A stretch of DNA of 64,000 nucleotides from Larimichthys crocea (lineage: Eukaryota > Chordata > Actinopteri > Sciaenidae): positions 9,893,157-9,957,156 of the forward strand of contig NC_040018.1 of NCBI RefSeq assembly GCF_000972845.2, written 5' to 3'. The number at the start of each line of letters is the position of its first letter. Position 1 is the stretch's first letter. The notes beneath the pieces were generated by a model. That model was given only the letters and a program-made list of their open reading frames with translations. It was not told the origin of the DNA and searched no databases. Shown here in pieces: positions 26,501 to 38,070 of the stretch. The position numbers and the translations under genes are program-made.

Positions 26501-27163
26501 TTTGAGCAATGACTTGCACTGAGCAACCTGAAAGAGAATACACACCAAACTTGAGCAAGCTTTACTGAATTTACAGGGTCTGAAAATAAATCCAGAGGCA
26601 TCAAGTTAATTCACATACAAAAAGACAAAAGATGTTTCTACTACATACTGGTTCAAAAGAGTTTGAATTTTGTCTGGCATTTTGTGTTGATTCTGAATGC
26701 TATAATGCCTCCAGGACAAGCTCAACCCTTCATTAAAACGAATATTTGCCCCCCTGATGAGATGCAGTTTCCTTTCATAGATTACATCAGAACTTTGACA
26801 TGTGTTATGCAAATCTATGTTAATTCACAAGGCCAAGTAAAATCACAATAAATATGGTCTCATAGAATCCAATACTGCCCCAATGTGAAGAGAGACAAGC
26901 AAACCGTAGACAGTGTCTGGTACTGCGCCAGGCTATTTGAACAGTGCATGGTGCTGAGATGAACATACAAATAAATATGATCCACTTTACCTGAAGGAAT
27001 TAAAAAAAAAAAAAAACTTTCCACCAAAATAGATTTATGTTAACAAGAGTAGTTTCCGCCATAGATGAGGAGGCCACTGTTTATCGTGTGTGTGTTTAAC
27101 CTCTCGATCAGTTTTCAGCTCTAGGTTTGTAGCACAACATATAACAAGTCTGTTTTATACACC
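23501..27163. other. Intronic sequence, no gene recognised
   Basis: AT-rich, with A/T homopolymers (24511-24526, 26999-27016) and many short ORFs. No exon or repeat family recognised. Confidence 0.5.
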
Positions 27164-27380
27164 TTAAAGGTCCAGTGTGTAACTTTTGCGATGATCTAAT
27201 AGCAGAAATGGAAAATAATTCATAAATAATAATTTAATAATTGTATTTAACCCTTTTATATCTACAGGAGCAGGTCCTCTAACATGGAGTCCACCATCTT
27301 GTGGCGCCATGTTTGTTACAGTAGCCTAGAAAGGTCAAAGGGCTCTACAGAGCGCGAAGTGTTTGTTAGTTCCTAACATC
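27164..27380 (+). mobile_element. MITE-like element, opposite terminus of the same family
   Basis: It starts TTAAAGGTCCAGTGTGTAAC and carries GGAGCAGGTCCTCTAACATG, GTGGCGCCATGTTTGTTACA and AGTAGCCTAGAA, which match the other end of the family found at 19138. It may continue rightward to the twin hairpin near 27607. Confidence 0.72.
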
Positions 27381-27606
27381 TAATTGTTTTTTGTTTTGAT
27401 AAAGGTTTGCATTTCATCTAAACAAATGGAGGGTCATAGTTATTATTTAGTACAAGAAACAAAACAAAAAATTGCATTAAAGAAGCAAAAACACAAAGAA
27501 GTAAACGATTAGCTTCTTACCCTTATTTCGCTAATCTTAGCTTTTATAAAGTCAAAAGTTAAAGCTAAAGCTAGTCAACAAGGCAGAACAAGTAACAATG
27601 ACACTC

Positions 27607-27672
27607 GCTCTGACCTATAGTTTTACAGAAACTATAGGTCAGAGCATTTAGTTAGAATATCTAACTAAATGC
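27607..27672. repeat. Two back-to-back hairpins
   Basis: Hairpin 1: GCTCTGACCTATAGTTT at 27607-27623, loop TACAG, exact complement at 27629-27645. Hairpin 2: GCATTTAGTTAGA at 27644-27656, spacer ATA, exact complement at 27660-27672. The hairpins overlap by two bases. Both stems are perfect. The stems (17 and 13 bp) are too short for a typical microRNA precursor. Confidence 0.95.
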
Positions 27673-30600
27673 AGAATTCTAAATATATGTATCTGAGAGA
27701 ACTTCAACAGCTTCAACAGGCCATTCATGCGGTTATGAAATTACCTCTTTTGGCACATAAAGGTCACCGTAGATTCTCCTACACACTTGGAAGGACGGTT
27801 ACATCTCTCACCACTAATCTAACACACAGTACTTATAACTGTATTCTTAAACTTGATGTAAGTAATCAAACAAAACACACTGGAAAAATATAGGCCCTGA
27901 TGAACAATACTGAAGAAAGAAGTGTGTGTTTTTTTATATTCTTCATTGACTACATCACAATAATAAAACAGTATAGTATAGTAGTCTATTTTTATCAATA
28001 TATTTTTTTGAATATCTTTTTTGAATTTCCAGAAAAAAGATTTTTCTGATATTAGAATGACTTTACTGAATGCAGATGTCTGAATTCATCAATAAATGAC
28101 CTAATACATCCACCAATGAACCATTAAAAAGACCATTAACAAGTGTCTGAGATATAAGAAGACAACCATGAGTAAGCTTCTTGAATGAATCCTATTCAGC
28201 TTTTACAAATCAGTATATAACATTTAACAGTCTTCCCCATAAGCACTTCAGTGTAACGTTGTGTCTAAGAGCTCATAATTCAGCAGCAGGAGATCATGAG
28301 AAGGACTTGAGGGCTCCATCATGGTTCCATCCATGGACAATGAACAAACGAAGAAACAAACAAAGATGGAGGCTGTGAAAACACTGAAAGTACACTGGTC
28401 AGGATGTGTACTTTTAAATGTTTGCCTGGGCAGCAAAGATGCTCATGAACGCAGCAATTGTGCATATTCTTTGGAAAATAATTACCAGTCTCCGACTCGT
28501 TACTGATGCATACAAATATTTAAATCTTAGGTGCCACATTCTGCATATTTGCTTTATTATCTCCCCTCAGCTGCTCCACATCTGAGAGCATCAGACATCA
28601 TTATCAGAGGTTTAAAAAAAAAAAAGTCTGGCCAGCAGTCGCATAAAAGATTCAAGTTTTGAGAGGGTTTCTCTTTCCCCGGTTCTATCTATTAACATTT
28701 GAGAAAAAGAAGATGAAATGGCTGTCGCTGCACAGCGGCGGATTGGTGCAGAAGAGACTCAATTGTGGGACTTTTTTTTTTTATACTGTAGAACCTACAT
28801 TGTACTGTGCAAAGCAGACACCAGCAGGCACACTGGTGTTCTGCATGCATATACAGTAAGCTATAGATGGAGAAGCAGTGCATGGATAATGAAACAAGGA
28901 GGATGCGGTATGTACGTGCTGGCACTCTCAAATGTGCTTAATCCTTAATCAGTCCTTGGAGATGCACCAGGCTACAGTAATGAGGTGCACCATCAACAGC
29001 TCAACAGAAACCTACTGTCTCCAGAGTAATGCACGAGCCTCCTGGCCACTGAGACCAAACTCTCTGAAACAACACAATATGCTGAAACGCAACAGTCGAT
29101 TTCTATTCGGTAATTCTTCACGGCTCTTATGTTTCTCTGCTAAACTACGCTGTTGTAATCTATCAAGAATGCAACAGCATTCCTCAACTGTCACATGTTA
29201 TTTCCACCATGTGGAGATGCAACACTGTGTGATAATCTTCATTCCAAGCTGTGATCTGTTTAACACTCGCCTGCAGAGAAAACAATATTGTACAGCGCGT
29301 CTAGCATAGTGTGTGTTACATCATTAATAACTTTTTATCACTTCGTGTTTTCTTTACACAAATCTCTTCCACTGTTCGTGTTGTATCCGTTTTGCTTACA
29401 CTTGAGCTCTCATTAACCGAAACCCACTATATTATTAAAGTATCAGTGTAGTGCACGCTATATCACATTTTGTTTTTGGAGGAGGAGGTTTACATTGAGG
29501 AGTGGAGGGATTATTAAGGGTGACTTGGGGTCAGTTTGAACTGGCATGCATCAGCCGCTCGGCAAATGTCAAAGAAAACACCTCATTTCAGCCTTTTCGA
29601 CCATGTTTCCAAGGATCTAAAATTGCAGTGTTTGAAGCAATGCCCAAGTAAGAGCTCGACACAAGAGTATATGGTTTTATTGTCATAATGATGGATAACT
29701 TAAGAAAAATGTCATTTTTTCGCTGCATTAGGAAGCCCTGCAACTCTGAAGTAAGTCTACTTTCAGTTTGCAGTTTCCATTGATGCAATATATTGACTTA
29801 ACTTGTCAAAGTAGGAGGAATACCACAGTTGGCCGCTAAAATTAAAAATAAAATAAAAAAGGGGAGAAAAAAAATCAATACAAGGCAGAACTGTCTTTAA
29901 GTGCAAATGACAGCTGAAAGGAAACCTTGATGCTTTTAGCTTTCATAGGTTGTGCACCATTCTTTTCATCCATCAGTGTGTTTTTGTACAAACACATAAT
30001 TTGACATCTCCAGCTACTTCACCGCTTTGAAAATGGCAATGCTGCTGTTACATAAACCAGCATAATACAGGACTTTGTGAGCGGCAGGAAGGAGTGTGAG
30101 CTGCGTGTTTATGTTGTTGTGACTGTTGTCACATGTTATTCTTTCTCTTCTTCTTTCCATGATAGAGGTACCAAAATAAGCAGCAGAATATTAATAGCAG
30201 TGACTCCAAAATATTCCAGGACACAACTTATCAAGCATTTTTACAAGTAGGCATAAACTTGCACATTTTTCCCACTATTTGTACATTGTGAGTTTAGTAT
30301 CTAAAGAACAAAACAAACAAAAATGCCTATCTTAGTGAACTTAGGGAATAATCGTCCCCAAATCTAGATGGGATTTTGGCTCACTAGACCGTATCTGTCC
30401 TGTTCTAGTTGGTTGCCCTGCACCCAAGATGGAATTTGAAACCAAGCTGTCAATACACTGCACGCTTGCAAGATCACAGTTGTGCTCAGACTCTGTCAGG
30501 CCGAGTTAAACTTGTAAGACTCAATACCAACACTGCCAATAAAAATGGAGACATAGGAGTGGACACAATGGACAGCCAGGGATGCCTGTCTGGGTAGAGT

Positions 30601-31426
30601 GCAAAAGTGGTGCGGCTATAAAAAATAAATTAAACAAATTGATTGTGAGCGCATGAATGGCAGCCTGAAGGAAGCTGGATCCTTTAAATAATAAAGCAGT
30701 TTCAATCAAACATGAAATAAAAATTAATCAGTGTAACCATTTAGGAGCCAACAGGGCACACCTTTCTCAAAGCTAAGTAATAGTAATGTGATTTTTTTAT
30801 AGTGTAGATCAATTTATAGCTCTTTTATACGGCAGATTGTTGTGAATCGATAAAATAAATATGAAGAAATAGACTTACACTATAATGCTCTCCTGCCAGT
30901 TATGACATTCATTCATATTCAATTCAGACTCATTTGCTGAGAATAAAAATCACTGTGTTAATAAATGCCTGTGTTAATTAACAGAGCCTTGCTGTTACTG
31001 TATGCTTACATAAATAAATAGTCTCAGAAATGAATTTTGACAAATCAGAGCTGTTAGAAGGAGAAGCACAAAAACAACAACAACAAAAAAAGAAACAGTG
31101 TTTTTGTCGCTAACATTACGGCTGCAGGTGAGGAGGGGCAAGTGAAAAGTTGGGAACAGTCCCAGCACACATCCATGGCATCTGTTAACATGGCTTGCCA
31201 AAATCAGCACTGCACCCAGTTCTTTCACTGCTGCTGAAACTTTGGCACATTTATTTAAAAAGTGAGGCTACACTTTTGAGATATTTGTTAATGTGTTCTG
31301 TCTGTCACAACAACAGGCAAAAGGATGAAAGGTAAAGTTTGTTTTTTAGTGAGCAGCGGAGAAACACTTACTGTGTGAAAGCCTGGGGTGACAACGCTGA
31401 CAGTACCGCTAACATACTGAAGAAGA
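27673..31426. other. Intronic sequence, no gene recognised
   Basis: AT-rich DNA. The 125-codon plus-strand ORF at 28932-29309 shows no domain or signal and overlaps ORFs in other frames. Nothing else supportable. Confidence 0.5.
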
Positions 31427-31427
31427 G

Positions 31428-31468
<41 letters not shown>
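31427..31468. repeat. (CA)n microsatellite
   Basis: About 42 bases of CA repeat with one interruption (CAAACA). Confidence 0.95.
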
Positions 31469-32336
31469 TTACATCAGCTTCTTGATGGGGAGCGAAGCCT
31501 GCTTCCATTTAGATGTAAAACAACACAGCTGTATCTTAAGCTTTAGGTCTGGCACATCCACCCACATTCATGATTCACTACACTCCTAAACCTGATCACA
31601 AATTCATGGATCAGCACGTGAGAAGACGGACCGGCAAGAAGACATACATAATAAATTATTTATTTGCAGGTTTATCTATGACTTGTGAGCAAATAGCGAT
31701 GCAGTCACTGAGAAAAAAGCGTGGATGAAGGTCTTCACTCGTACCACTTTGTCCTTGCAGCTGCCTCCAGTGCAGATGTCAGATGTAAGGCACATCTCCC
31801 CCGTTCAGAGCGAGCTGATCAGAGATTTAAATGTATGTAATCACAGAAGGCGAGATAATTAAGCACAAATGCTAATCTTCTTTGGGGATTTTACTGTGAA
31901 ATGTACTGGCATTAACTTTCCTAATCAAAAAAAGAAGTGAGGCATAAGAAATATTGTTTGTCTTACAAATGCAATCACACATTAGCTGCTTTGTTCCATG
32001 TCTTTGATGCGCAGATGTCTTTCTTTAGGCTCCTGTGGGTCACCACATTTACGAGCCGCAAAACATGATTGAAGCGTGGCATTGTAATTGGGTGAAATTG
32101 CTGACTACAGTCTCTGAGCATGCTCACATACTGTAGGGCAGCTCGATAATGATGAATGACTTGGAGAAGAGATAAGACAATGCCCGTTTGACACATGCAA
32201 TGAGCCAAAAAGATGCAGCTTCTCTCACAGGATTTCCCCGCAAAACATTCAAAATGTGATGATTTGAAGATTCTAATATTTGACATGTGTTTAACCAGCC
32301 CAACCCCCTGATTAGCTAAACAGCACAAAGTCAGGA

Positions 32337-32385
32337 ATATATATATATATATATATATAAGATATATATATATATATATATATAG

Positions 32386-32420
<35 letters not shown>

Positions 32421-32421
32421 A
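32337..32421. repeat. (AT)n tract, 85 bp
   Basis: Alternating AT with three interruptions (TAAGA, TAGA, TATTA). It is self-complementary and can form a cruciform. It generates the start of a spurious 150-codon ORF. Confidence 0.95.
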
Positions 32422-32992
32422 GGTCATTGGGAAGAAGTGGATAGACCTGGAGGTATGACATGCAGAGATTAAAGAAGAGCTAACATCTTACAGTATGATT
32501 TATTCCACAGTTGTATTTGCCCTCAGTTCCCTTTGGCTTCACATCCCTTGATGTGAAAGAAGCATGGACGCCGCTTGTTTGAGGTTTCATACACAGGCAT
32601 ACGCTGTCATGTAAAGGATGACACGTTTCTTATACATCATCTCTAACAGCAGTTCATCAAAACTGGCAGCATGGCCTACAGTTTGTTAGACAGCCATGTG
32701 ATGTTAAAGCTCAACAATTGAAGCCGATGCCCTGGTGACATGCAACACATCTGAGTTGACTTCAGATACACCAAAGTGGTGGACTGCTACTGAGGTTTTC
32801 TCTGCATGTACGTTTCGGAGTGTACTCTTTAGCTTTCATGATCCTGAATGAACAAGACAAGGGGAACCATTTCTCACAACAAATGCTAATTTTGTTCTTT
32901 CACACAAACAACCTTTTTATTTCATTAGAGAGAGCACAGCCACATAAGCATCCCCTGGTTTTTCCACATATACAGGCAGGTTTGCATGACAT

Positions 32993-33075
32993 TTTAAAGG
33001 TCCAGTGTGTTCCTCACGCAAGGGGGTTGCAATCTGCAATTACACTTCTAGATGTTCCTGCTTTTTCTGGCACAT
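32993..33075 (+). mobile_element. Short MITE-like fragment (TTAAAGGTCCAGTGTG family)
   Basis: It carries the terminal motif TTTAAAGGTCCAGTGTGT followed by GGGGTTGCAATCTGCAAT and TTCTAGATGTT, as in the family at 19138 but much shorter. Probably an internally deleted or truncated copy. Confidence 0.6.
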
Positions 33076-36000
33076 TCGACATTTAACACAGTGTTACTCT
33101 CTGGTGTAGGTAAGGTAATGTGCTGAGTGGATAAAAATCCTAATAAAGTCACCTGAGGTCTATCTACTTCAGCTGTTACCATGCAAACCACACTGGAATT
33201 TGCAACAAGCAGATTTTTTCCTTTTCTAGGACCAGCAACACTCAAATGGCTGTAACCTTAATATTAACTATCTATCACCTAAACCTAGACTGAAGTGCCT
33301 GGCGGAGCCCAGGGGCTTCATGCACCGTGGTAGGAATTAGCAAGGGACTTTGGAAGTTAAAAACTGCCTTATCACCCCAGGCTCCCCAGCTTCTCTCTGT
33401 ATTTAAAACAAAAAAACATGATTAAAAAAATGCATCCATTTTGATGTGAAGAAGAAGTGCATGTGTGTAATCACAAAGTAACACTAAGTATGGCAGACTG
33501 TCATTTAAATATGATAATTGTTAATTATAAGATTAGCATGTCATGGAGATTTGTGACTGACTACAACACCTCTCTGAAATCTTAGGTTTACATCCATGAA
33601 GCAAAATCTGATATTCTGTTGGAATGCTGTTTCACCTCTGTTTCAACTCTCACAGAATGATAACCAGACACAGCGTGCTTCTTATTCTTTTCATACAGTA
33701 ACACGAGAGAATGTCAGTTGGAGAACATAAAGTTGAGAAGAGTACTCAAGGCAGACTTTTTTTTAAAAATGTTTAGCTTTACTGAGAAAAAATGCCCTGC
33801 CAAAAAGAAATCTCATGCATTATTATGTATTTCAAAATAACAAGGTTTGGGAGGACTGAATGGCGTGCTGGCATGTTTATCAAACTTTGGCCCATAATGC
33901 TGAAATGCCTTTCCTCTTCTACTATAGAAGTAAAGTGAGCAACGGCAAGAAATAACAAGAACAAAAGATAGAAAATGAAAAGAAATGTCTTTATTCAAGG
34001 ACTCAAAATGGCTCAATTCAGAGCAAACGCACTTTCAAATCTTCAAGTAGAAAGTAGAAAGTGCACGGTGTGAAATGTGCAACCTTGTGTTTGCTCAATA
34101 ATCGTTCTGCTTGGTCATCTGCTAAATGGCTGCCAGCATGTGGTTCTGTATATTGTGTTGTTGTGCTACAAGGTGTGAGACCTCAATAGGCACAGGGCGT
34201 TGAGCTAAACTCGATTGGTCTCAGTCACTTTGCCGACTCATGATAAGACTTCAAAGGAAAAGTCGAGGTTAAGGCTCCAAAGCTGAAAAGTTAAGGAGGT
34301 CCTAAGGCCTCCACTTCATCATGGTAGATAGAGTTAAGTGAAGATTTAATGCAATGATCAAAATGAAAAATAAAGGGTGTAAAACCATCTCACTCGTTGT
34401 GCAGTGTCATCGGTGGTATTATATTTGTCTATTTATTTTGGATGAATCGACTAATAAAACAAATCAATCAACACTGCTGCACAATTCATTTTTGTCACAG
34501 CTCAGCTTGTGCTTTTCCCTGAAAGTTGAGAAATATCCAGTTCATCCGGTCATTCCATACTCATTTATTTAACACAAGAAATTAATGTCTCATTAACCAA
34601 AGACCAATATGATTTATTTAAGCATAATAACACCCACTACAAGATCTTGGTTGAGAAAGCGCAGGCGCTGGTTGTGAGAAATCTGGAGACTAATAACATC
34701 AATAGAAAATGCCATTGACAGCAAATAGGATGATTGTTTTAGAGTTTCCAAAACTAAGAAACAGCTGTACATTGTGCGATATGAAGTTGGGAATGATGGT
34801 CATAATTCTCAGCTTATCTTAGTGACAAAAAGGATCATTAAAACAACACATTATATATCAGTTTACTACAGACAAATCTATGCAACTTGTAACCATGCAC
34901 ATCTCTGTAATATATGTAATGGATTCCCCTTCATTAGAACTTTTGCCAAGTAATCAGCCCAGATCTTTCAATCTGTTGACATACAGTATGTTGAAAATAT
35001 AGTCAACGAATTCTATTACAATAAATCTTATAATCTACAAAATTAAACTGTCTATTTTGGGCTGTGTCGTTATGAACTTCTCCAATAGCCACAAGCCTCT
35101 GCCCTATGAAATCAATTCTACTTTCACAAATCCCCATCAAATCCTCCTGTTTCAATTGCATTCTGAGTGGCGTACCAACAAAGCACCGACCAGGGACTGA
35201 TACAGACCAGTGATCTGCTTGAGCTGACGATAAACTGATGACACACATCTCCTACTACAACGGTACAAAGTTTCCACTATTACAGTATCATGTGTTTGTG
35301 ATTTTCAATAAATGATGCCTTTTTTGGGCTAGAATGAAGAAAATCATGGAGTTTGATGATAGCAAGTAAATACTGCTGATTTACTCAACACTGCATTTGT
35401 ATGCAGACTGTGGGGGTCTGAAAGCAGTGTGAATGTGGCTGTTCAGAATAACTCTAAACACTTGGATTTCAACATGGTTGAAGACCTGATCATACAAGCT
35501 AGACGTAATCAAGTACAAGCCTAAGGGTGTTCAAGCTTAAACCAGTTTGATTTTGTGCAAACTGACCGAACTGGCATTTGTCATTACAAGCCATTCTGAC
35601 AAATAAAAAAGAGGCAAGAGGCATCTCTGAGCGATATCGACCGATTTCAGCTACAGTACAATACTGCAGCACACATAAGCATTAGCAGAGTATGCTTATC
35701 ACATTTGTTTGCTTGGTTAGTGAGCCAGCTAGTACAGTCAGTAGCAGAAGTGCAAAGCCTCATACTGATTAGCAGCTGTTTACTGCATGACATTGTCAAA
35801 TTTTCCTGTGTCCATCTGAAATTAAAAGCACTCTAGCAGTTCAGTGGATGGAAACCCTTTGATTTCTTAACAAGTCTTTAATTGTGAAACATTTGCAGAA
35901 AAAACTTTGGTATTACCACTTTGGTTTGGTATTATTTTTATGCCAGCCCAAGCCTAATCACCTCAGCCCTAAATGTGTTCTGTTCCACTGTGTGGCAGCA

Positions 36001-37191
36001 CTAATGCTGACAGCATTTGAGAGTGCAACAGATAATTCAGCCGAAAGATTTGTCTATATAGTTATATATATGTAACAGATTTCCTTCAATCTTATGAAGC
36101 AAAGTAATCAAAGGCAAAGAAACATGGCTAATGTCAAAAACTATTGAAAAGGGTCAATCATCAAAAGATACATACAGTAATATGAATACCATGTAATCTC
36201 CTGCTTGGGAGATTTGAAATCCTAAAGAGACTTTTTAATTTCATCCGCACAACTATAAACATATGCTGCTGGGAAATGTGAAAGCTCCAGAATATTTCAT
36301 GGCAGCTGTGGGAAAAGAGTGGGTTCAATGCCCATGGAGGGTCCGATGCCAGACAGTGTGATTAACTCCCAAAAGGATTCATTAGTCTACCTGGCCAAAG
36401 GGCAAACCGCATATGGGCCTTGCCATCTGGTACATCCCTTGACCACTCTTGCCAGAATTTATAAAGTGAGAACATTCTTGCCAAAGCATCATGCCAGAAA
36501 AAAAGCCAACAGATCATGAAGTCAAGAGAGAAAAATGTATTATTCACTCATGCTGAAAATTCATAAAAAGGTGTAGTGATGCAGTAAATGTAATTAATTT
36601 CTGCAGAGTGGAGCTATTGTACTCTGAGCTGGTTAGTGTTATTCCAAGTTTGTTCCTCTTAAAACAGTTTACTCTCTTTGGGCCTAAAAGGGCCAAGTAT
36701 GTTGTATATAGCTCTGTAGGTATTATGCAAGTAACCACATTTTGATTGAAATCAGGAACTGCTGCCTGTTAGTGGGGGTTTTCACGCCACAGCTGAGCCA
36801 AGCTCAATAACAGGGAAGCACCATCTTGAATGAATCACATTTATTATCATTGATCTACCCACCAGAGTCCAGCTCCAGTCTCATTCAGAACTGCCTCTGG
36901 AATATTGCCTCTTCTCTGCTCTTATGGTCCTGCTGCCACAGAGCACCAATGTGCTCAAAGACTCATTGCCTTCAAATGAGGGCACAGGCCTGCAGGAACA
37001 GGTCCACACTCCTGACATTTCAATTCAACAATTGAGTTTACTTGAGATAGGCCTCCTACGATATCTATAATTCAGTTTATTTGTAACTCAGTTCCCAGTT
37101 TTTAGCATTGATTCTAAAATCCATTACCTGCTTTACTATATAGATTTACTTACCATGAGTTATTACTGCTATACAGTTCACACATATACTG
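33076..37191. other. Intronic sequence, no gene recognised
   Basis: AT-rich DNA with chance ORFs only. I see no repeat family or exon here. Confidence 0.5.
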
Positions 37192-37210
37192 TATATATAT
37201 ATATATATAT
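37192..37210. repeat. (TA)n tract
   Basis: Nineteen bases of alternating TA. Confidence 0.9.
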
Positions 37211-37979
37211 TTACTTTACAGTGAAATATATTTAACTGCCTTCTTTCAACACAATAAAAATCTAAGTGTAGTAATATTTCTTTTAATATCTGTGACTAAA
37301 GAGTTGTGGTACACCATTTTAATATTAAAAGCACACTTGTCTACCGCCATATCGATGTCATATTTTATTGTGTAGTGTATATCATTTCTCAGTGGAAATT
37401 GGTATAAAAATATGACAAATAAAGGTCAGCTATAAAACCACCATAATAGTTCTGACTAACTCAAATAGTGTGATAATTCTAATGATTTTGTGATTATACC
37501 TGATAATATCAGAGCTGATAATATCAGAGCCTGTCATTTTTCAACCAAATTTAGCGCTGATTTGACTTATCATTTGTATGTGTACACATGTATCATGTAA
37601 ATATATTCAACACATCCTTTGTACTAAAGCATTCAAAAGGAAATTTACATTGCAATTACATTGTATAATGTCAATAAATTGCTATAGCCAATTGTTTTCA
37701 TTGCATTTACAGACTCTTCTAACTCTTTGAAACCGCCCAATGAATGCACTAATGTGCTTGTAGAACAACTCTGCTACACAAAGCAGATAGAAACATCTAT
37801 AAAAACTATAACAAGCATAGAAATATTTAAAAAAGGACATCTATTGACTGTTGGATGGATCTGTGAAGGTTGTTTGTGGACCCTGCTTTTACTTTTGCAA
37901 AATTCTGCATTCTGCCTTTGTGTTTTATTTTATTTATTTTTTTAAATGGGTCCAAATGATGCTTCTTTTACTACTATCA

Positions 37980-38070
37980 CTCAACGGCTCACGTAACGGA
38001 GCTGGCTCCCATCGTTCACTTAAAAGAGCCGACCCTTTGAACCGGCTTGTTCACGACCGACACATCACTA
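37980..38070 (-). mobile_element. Terminal fragment of a hAT-like DNA transposon
   Basis: Read on the minus strand it starts TAGTGATGTGTCGGTCGTGA and continues with AAGCCGGTTC and GGCTCTTTTAAGTGAACGAT, phrases typical of a non-autonomous hAT-like element widespread in teleosts. The other end was not found, so this is a truncated copy. Confidence 0.6.

Noticed and set aside
27607..27672. microRNA precursor
   Set aside because: Stems of 17 and 13 bp with tiny loops and perfect pairing do not fit a typical precursor, which needs a stem of about 30 bp or more.
31975..32427. 150-codon minus-strand ORF
   Set aside because: Its start is isoleucine/tyrosine repeats encoded by the AT tract; the remainder has no recognisable features.
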